Below are positions 16,993 through 21,316 of a stretch of DNA of 21,316 nt, in pieces. A program made the position numbers and the translations under genes. Each line of letters opens with the position of its first letter. The stretch's first letter is position 1. Source of the DNA: an uncultured Collinsella sp. (lineage in GTDB: Bacteria > Actinomycetota > Coriobacteriia > Coriobacteriales > Coriobacteriaceae); contig CABRIC010000034.1 in NCBI GenBank assembly GCA_902470905.1, positions 1-21,316 of the forward strand. Direction: 5' to 3'. A model generated the notes under the pieces. The model saw nothing but the letters and a program-made list of their open reading frames with translations. It did no database searches and was not told the DNA's origin.

Positions 16993-17291
16993 ATCTCAAT
17001 CTGTAACATCTGGATCGGTTTTTGAACCATAGCTGTTACGGATCAAGATAAACAGTTGGCAGGAAACTCAATGTCTCAATCTGTAACATCTAGCAGGGAA
17101 ATATGACCTCTAACTGTTACAGATCAAGACATAGAAATCGGCCGAAAACTAATGTCTCGATCTGTAACAACTAGACCCCGTTTTACCGAGTAACTGTTAC
17201 AGATCAAGACAAACCATTCGAGGGTAACCCGAACGTCTCGATCTGTAACAGTAAGACCGATGTTTGGGTCTTAGTTGTTACAGATCGAGAC
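16993..17291. repeat. Palindromic repeat cluster E (4 units)
   Basis: Units are 16993-17049, 17073-17130 (58 bp), 17154-17210 and 17235-17291, with linkers of 23, 23 and 24 bp. Unit 4 is the best palindrome of all: its 16-bp arms pair perfectly and the loop adds TAAGACC with GGTCTTA. Unit 1 has one change in the conserved right arm (TGTTACGGAT). The cluster lies between the copA promoter and the terminator of the surface-protein gene. Confidence 0.93.
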
Positions 17292-17324
17292 AATCTCGGA
17301 GCAGATGCCCCGGGCATACAACGT

Positions 17325-17361
17325 AAAACGCCGGGGCGCCCGCGTGATGGGCGCCCCGGCG
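17325..17361 (-). terminator. Terminator of the LPXTG surface-protein gene
   Basis: CGCCGGGGCGCCC (17329-17341) pairs perfectly over 13 bp with 17349-17361 around a seven-base loop. On the minus strand the stem is followed by TTTT. It lies 59 bases after the stop codon. Confidence 0.9.
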
Positions 17362-17420
17362 CATGTTGGGCAGGGTTTGCGAAGCGGTGGGAGGGAGGAG
17401 AAGCCGTCCTCCCGAAATCC

Positions 17421-20400
17421 TTACTCCTGACGACGCTTCTTGTCAGTCAGGAAGACGCCGGCGGCTACGAGCACGACACCTCCGATGACAAACGTCTCAC
17501 CGGCGAGCGCAGCATTGTCGCCCGTGGTGGGAAGCGCCGAGTTGTCGGCCGTCTTGGCGTTGCCGGCAGACGGCTTTCCAGCAACCGGCTTAGCGGCGGC
17601 CTGCGTGATCTTGGCCTGCTCGGCCTTCGCCGCCTCCTGCTCCTGACGAGCGATCTCGTCCTTCAGGGCCTGCTCGGCGGCAACGCGTTTTGCCTTTGCC
17701 TCGTTGTAGGCGTTGAGAGCCTCGGTGTAGGCGGGCGTCGCAGCATCAAGGTCTGCCTGAGCGGCATCAAGTGCGGCCTTTGCGTTATGTTCTGCCTGCT
17801 TGGCGGCGACGCACTTGGCAAAGAGGGCATTGAGCGTATCGTTCGCGTTTGCGTCAGAGCCAGTAGCAATGCCGTTTTCGACGTTGATGGACTTGAGCTT
17901 TCCGAGAGTAGCGGCAGCGGCGTCCGATGCGGCCTGAGAATTCTCGACCGCCTGTTCGCCGTTTGCGATGGCGTCGTTTGCCGCACCAAGGGCGACTCCG
18001 GCCTCAGTCACTGCTGTGTCGGCGTCCTTCTTGGCCGCCTCGGCGGTGGCAAGATTATCGGCTGCATTGCTCAGGGCGTCGGCACGGGCCTTCTTTGAAG
18101 CAAAGTCGTTTTCCGCCGTGGCCAGATTGCTTGTGGCGTGCTCCGCGGTCGCCGCCTTGGCCTCGGCGTTGTCCTTCGCGGTGTCGAGGGCCTGCTTCTT
18201 GGCAGCCTCGTCGAGCTTCGCCTTTTCGAGAGCGCTCTGGGCAGACGTCTGGGCTGCCGTGGCTTCATCAAGCGCCTGATGGGCCTCATCGGCTTTCTCC
18301 TGAGCCGCAGCAACATCGGCTGAATACTTGGCAAGTTCCTTCTTTGCATCTTGCAGAGTCTGCTGCTTTACGAGGGTCTCTGCCTTGGCGTCATCAACCT
18401 TCTTCTGACTCTGAGCGGCGTGCTCTTTCGATGCCTTAAGCTCGGCGCGCTTCTGGTTGACGACCTGCTCTGCGGTCGCCACGTTGCTTTGGGCGGCTTT
18501 GACCTGGTCTTCGGCTTCGGCAACTTTTCCGTTTGCCTTGGCGAGATTCTGCTTTGCTAGGGCAACAGCGGCGGCGGCACTTGCTACGCTGTCGTTCTTG
18601 GCGGCAAGGTCGCTATTCGCGGCAACAATGCCTTCCTGCTTTTGAGCGACGAGGGTTTCAGCTGCCTTTACGGCATCGGCTTTCGATGCCGCTGTGCTGC
18701 GCTTTTGCTCAAGGTCTGTCTTTGCGGCGGCGAGCTTTTCGCTGGCTTTGGAGAGGCTCAGCTGATACTGATTAAAGAGATTCTCGAGTTCATCGATCGA
18801 GTATTCTTTCTCGTACGAACCGTAATTGTTGTCGATCTCCAAGACGAACACATACGGCCAAAGGGTTCCGCGCGAGTTGATGCCGTATCCCATGGTTTTG
18901 GCGTTAGGTTGTACGATATTCAAATAATGGCCGATGGTGCCAAAGTCTGCCCCGTGCTTTTCGAATTCGGTTTTGTGGCTCCAGAAAGTATCCCAAGCAT
19001 CTTTGGGGGCAACGTTGCCAAGGCCGGCTTTCGCTGCAGCCTCGTCAAATATCCCCTTTTCATCATCGACCCATTGGTGCGCGATGTTTTCTTTAGTACT
19101 GAAGTTCCAAGCGGCATTTTCACAAATGGCGTAATCTGAGTGACCTAGCGTTTTGTCAGAGTAATTGGAGTCGGATTGAGCGATTGCCATTTGCTCGGCC
19201 GTCACCCTAAGCTCACTCAATCCAACGCTTGCACGGTATTCGTTAATCTCGCGCAGCTTGTTAAACGATAGCTTGGCGTTGTCGAGTGACGTGCCGTCTT
19301 TTTTATCGCCAATGGTCGTCGGGTTTTTATCGCTCTGCCTATAGATGATGTTTGCAGCGTCGTTGGCACCGATGAACTGGTAGAAGCCGATGACGCTCTG
19401 CGCCTCCGCTGTCGTTGCCTTATCGGTTGCTGCCTTGCACGTATCGTATGCTTTCTGTGCATCGACAACGGCTTGATCGGCGGCCGCCTGGTTTGCCTTG
19501 GCAGTTTCGAGCGCCTTGTCTGCCTGCTCCTTCTCGGCTTTTGCCTGGTCGACTTGTTTCTGAGCGGCCTTTGCCTTCTCCAGTTCGGCAGCATGTGCCT
19601 GCTTTGCCGAGGTCAACTCCGATTGCGCCGCATCGGCTTTCGTCTGGGCTGCCGTTACGTCTTTTTCGGCTGCTGCGACTGTCTGCTTCTTGGCTTCGAG
19701 CTCGCTTTCGGCGCCGGTGAGGGCGTCCTGCTTGGATTCAACGTCGCTATTTGCCTGAGAAAGGCCTGCTTCGGCAGTCGCCTGCTGCTGTTTCGCCTGG
19801 TTGAGTGCGCTTTGGGCAGCATCGACCTTTGCCTGGGCGGCGTCATACTCCGGGCCCTCGGCGCCTGCCTTTGCGGCCGCCAAATCGGCTTGTGCGCTGT
19901 CATACGCTGTCTGTGCCGCGACTACCTTACCATCCGCGGCGTTCTTTTCCTGCTGAGCGGAAGCCAGCGTGCCTGCCGCTTCGTCGTAAGCGCTCTGCGC
20001 GGCGCTCTGAGCCTGCTGGGCATCGGCGAGCGCGGAATCGGCAGTGGCCTTCGCAGCCTTTGCTTGGTTCAGAGCGGCCTGCGCATCTGCGGCAGCCTGC
20101 TCGGCGACCTTGATTTCCTCCGGCGTTGCGTTGGCGGCTGCCTTCTGGGCTGCCTCGAGCTTGGCCTGCGCATCAGCTGCCGCTTGCTTTGCGGCATCAA
20201 GGACCTTCGACTTGTCCTCGGCGTCGGTCTTGGCTGTATCGAGCTTTCCCTGGGCATCCTTCAGCGTGGCACTGGCGCTGTCGGCCGCCTTGACGCTTTC
20301 ATCGAGCTGGCGAGCATATTCGGCACGCGCGGCGGCCTCTGCCTGCGAATTATCGGAGACGGAGGCGTCATAGGTGCTTTGTGCGTTGTCGCGGGCCGCC

Positions 20401-20756
20401 TGCTTTTCGGTATAGGGAGCAGCCACCGTATCGTAGTCGGATTTGGCGTCTGCCTCGGCAGCCTTTGCGGCGTCGATAGCAGCCTGCAAGTCGGCAATCT
20501 TCTGGGCGTCTGCCTTTACTGCGGAGCCTGCCGCCTCGCCGGCGTGGACAGCAAGCGGGGACATGATCGCGTCCTGTGCCGTGGTATCACTCACATCGTT
20601 GGCAAATGCCGAGAACGGCGCGAGCAGCGACGAGCCGGTCATAGCGATGGTGGTTGCCGCGGTGACGGCGAGTCGTGTTGCCTTGTGGCCCGAGAATGTG
20701 GGGCGAGGCTCGCCGCCGCTTGAGACTTCCAAGTGTTTAGGTGCGTACTTTGCCAT
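17421..20756 (-). CDS. LPXTG-anchored surface protein: coiled coil, CAP domain, coiled coil
   Basis: This encodes 1111 residues. A long signal peptide with a basic start and hydrophobic core ends at about SAFA-ND (residue 52). Residues about 80-450 and 655-1040 are Ala/Lys/Gln/Glu/Asp-rich heptad repeats, almost free of Gly, Pro and Arg, predicted to form long rods. Between them (about 490-645) lies a CAP/SCP domain with the expected cavity residues: His about 539 (GHSD), Glu about 546 (CENAAW) and His about 610 (GHYLNI), then MGYGI. The end has LPTTG (about 1075-1079), a membrane helix and KKRRQE, so sortase would link it to the cell wall. ATG 20756 has GGGAGA upstream; a TTG four codons earlier overlaps that site. 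Likely an adhesin or host-contact protein; function is inference. Confidence 0.92.
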   Translation of the reverse strand: MAKYAPKHLEVSSGGEPRPTFSGHKATRLAVTAATTIAMTGSSLLAPFSAFANDVSDTTAQDAIMSPLAVHAGEAAGSAVKADAQKIADLQAAIDAAKAAEADAKSDYDTVAAPYTEKQAARDNAQSTYDASVSDNSQAEAAARAEYARQLDESVKAADSASATLKDAQGKLDTAKTDAEDKSKVLDAAKQAAADAQAKLEAAQKAAANATPEEIKVAEQAAADAQAALNQAKAAKATADSALADAQQAQSAAQSAYDEAAGTLASAQQEKNAADGKVVAAQTAYDSAQADLAAAKAGAEGPEYDAAQAKVDAAQSALNQAKQQQATAEAGLSQANSDVESKQDALTGAESELEAKKQTVAAAEKDVTAAQTKADAAQSELTSAKQAHAAELEKAKAAQKQVDQAKAEKEQADKALETAKANQAAADQAVVDAQKAYDTCKAATDKATTAEAQSVIGFYQFIGANDAANIIYRQSDKNPTTIGDKKDGTSLDNAKLSFNKLREINEYRASVGLSELRVTAEQMAIAQSDSNYSDKTLGHSDYAICENAAWNFSTKENIAHQWVDDEKGIFDEAAAKAGLGNVAPKDAWDTFWSHKTEFEKHGADFGTIGHYLNIVQPNAKTMGYGINSRGTLWPYVFVLEIDNNYGSYEKEYSIDELENLFNQYQLSLSKASEKLAAAKTDLEQKRSTAASKADAVKAAETLVAQKQEGIVAANSDLAAKNDSVASAAAAVALAKQNLAKANGKVAEAEDQVKAAQSNVATAEQVVNQKRAELKASKEHAAQSQKKVDDAKAETLVKQQTLQDAKKELAKYSADVAAAQEKADEAHQALDEATAAQTSAQSALEKAKLDEAAKKQALDTAKDNAEAKAATAEHATSNLATAENDFASKKARADALSNAADNLATAEAAKKDADTAVTEAGVALGAANDAIANGEQAVENSQAASDAAAATLGKLKSINVENGIATGSDANANDTLNALFAKCVAAKQAEHNAKAALDAAQADLDAATPAYTEALNAYNEAKAKRVAAEQALKDEIARQEQEAAKAEQAKITQAAAKPVAGKPSAGNAKTADNSALPTTGDNAALAGETFVIGGVVLVAAGVFLTDKKRRQE

Positions 20757-20822
20757 TTCTTCTCCCAATCGTTGAAGGGGTACCTATGACAATTCGTACG
20801 TTACGACCGCCGAAAGGGTTTC

Positions 20823-20834
20823 TGTTGCGCAACA
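20823..20834. promoter_or_regulatory. Perfect 12-base palindrome in the surface-protein leader
   Basis: TGTTGCGCAACA lies about 25 bases downstream of the likely transcription start of the LPXTG gene. Its position and symmetry suit a repressor site, but no regulator is known for it. Confidence 0.35.
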
Positions 20835-20863
20835 TTGGCAAGGAAATATCGACACACTTGAGT

Positions 20864-20892
20864 CATATATTATGAGGCGAAGTTCTCGGCAA
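20864..20892 (-). promoter_or_regulatory. Probable promoter of the surface-protein gene
   Basis: On the minus strand TTGCCG (20887-20892) and TATATG (20864-20869) are spaced by 17 bases. The leader would be about 100 bases. The first unit of repeat cluster F starts only six bases upstream of the -35 box. Confidence 0.5.
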
Positions 20893-20898
20893 GCTAAT

Positions 20899-21117
20899 GT
20901 CTCGATCCGTAACATCTAGCACCAAATATGACCTCTAACTGTTACAGATTGAGACAGACTGCCCGGGGTCAACTCAAATGTCTCGTTCTGTAACATCTAG
21001 AGAGGTTTTTAACCCCTTACTGTTACAGATTGAGATGTTGTCTCGCGGGGCTGGGGTTTTGTCTCGTTCTGTAACATCTAGACCTGTATCTGCCGAGCTA
21101 GTGTTACAGATCAAGAC
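20899..21117. repeat. Palindromic repeat cluster F (3 units)
   Basis: Units are 20899-20955, 20980-21036 and 21061-21117, all 57 bp, with 24-bp linkers (period 81). Left arms differ slightly from the consensus (GTCTCGATCCGTAACA once, GTCTCGTTCTGTAACA twice); right arms keep TGTTACAGAT. The loop of unit 2 can pair inside (GAGAGGT with AACCCCTT, imperfect). It ends 42 bases after the stop of the last, partial gene. Confidence 0.93.
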
Positions 21118-21159
21118 AATTGCCGGGGTGGGGTCCCGCCACGGCAAGACGCCCGCTGC

Positions 21160-21315
21160 TTAGATGCAGAATCCAGGAATCACGCAGGTTCGCTTGTTTG
21201 GCTTTTCCGCAGGCGTTGCGTACGTAAAGACGTCGCCGTCGCGTCCCACGCGGTTCATATAGAGTATGCCTTCGCTCTCCGATGTGTCGGGACTCGCCGT
21301 TCGTTCCCACCAACA
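21160..21315 (-). CDS. C-terminal end of a gene cut by the window edge
   Basis: The last 51 codons and the stop of a minus-strand gene are visible; the start lies beyond the window. The frame begins CWWERTASPD and ends TCVIPGFCI. A WW(E/L)R motif followed by a strand with (N)RVGRDGDV and an ending of the type V(I/R)PGF resembles the C-terminal part of DUF6273-type domains found in secreted proteins of gut Firmicutes and Actinobacteria. That assignment is tentative. A different minus-strand frame here is longer but looks like a shadow. Confidence 0.5.
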   Translation of the reverse strand, partial: CWWERTASPDTSESEGILYMNRVGRDGDVFTYATPAEKPNKRTCVIPGFCI

Positions 21316-21316
21316 G

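Noticed and set aside
19473..20723. A 416-codon plus-strand frame opposite the surface-protein gene
   Set aside because: It is Cys/Leu/Gly-rich repeat-like sequence mirrored from the Ala/Lys-rich coiled-coil codons and has no ribosome site.

Overview
The window looks like a high-GC gut actinobacterium of the class Coriobacteriia, most likely Collinsella. This rests on the GC-rich codon use, the gene content (two-subunit glutamate synthase, CsoR-type copper operon, sortase-anchored coiled-coil surface protein) and the abundant intergenic palindromes; no rRNA or other marker gene is present to prove it. The first 45 bases are not genomic: they match the Illumina Nextera read-1 adapter plus an i5 index, so the left edge is the end of an assembled contig.

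Layout from left to right: a 47-residue rubredoxin-like protein (+) with a strong terminator; an NRAMP Mn/Fe transporter (-); the gltB-gltD operon (+); a conserved protein of unknown function (+); a protein with an AbiEi/DUF559-like layout and a PD-(D/E)XK-like nuclease end (+); a metal-dependent amidohydrolase (+) ending in a bidirectional terminator; a small membrane protein with a zinc ribbon (-); a copper operon transcribed copA, copZ, csoR (-) with a CsoR-type operator in its promoter; an 1111-residue LPXTG-anchored surface protein with a CAP domain between two long coiled coils (-); and the 3' end of one more gene (-).

The most unusual content lies between the genes. I count 21 copies of one palindromic unit in six clusters of 2, 3, 4, 5, 4 and 3 copies. 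Each unit is 57-58 bp: a 16-bp left arm (consensus GTCTCGATCTGTAACA), a variable 25-26 bp loop, and a 16-bp right arm (consensus TGTTACAGATCGAGAC). Units inside a cluster are separated by 23-24 bp of variable sequence, so the period is 80-81 bp throughout. All six clusters avoid coding sequence. The geometry is constant while loop and linker sequences differ, which is not what recent tandem duplication gives. I do not recognise a described family; a REP/BIME-like element or an array of protein-binding sites are the closest ideas. Two further elements of about 82 bp bounded by TGTCCCC/GGGGACA, and two other long hairpins in the copper operon, add to the palindromes.

Functionally, gltBD makes glutamate from glutamine and 2-oxoglutarate, the NRAMP protein imports Mn/Fe, and copA/copZ/csoR form a self-contained copper export and sensing unit. 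No transposase, integrase or recombinase gene is visible that could explain the palindromes.
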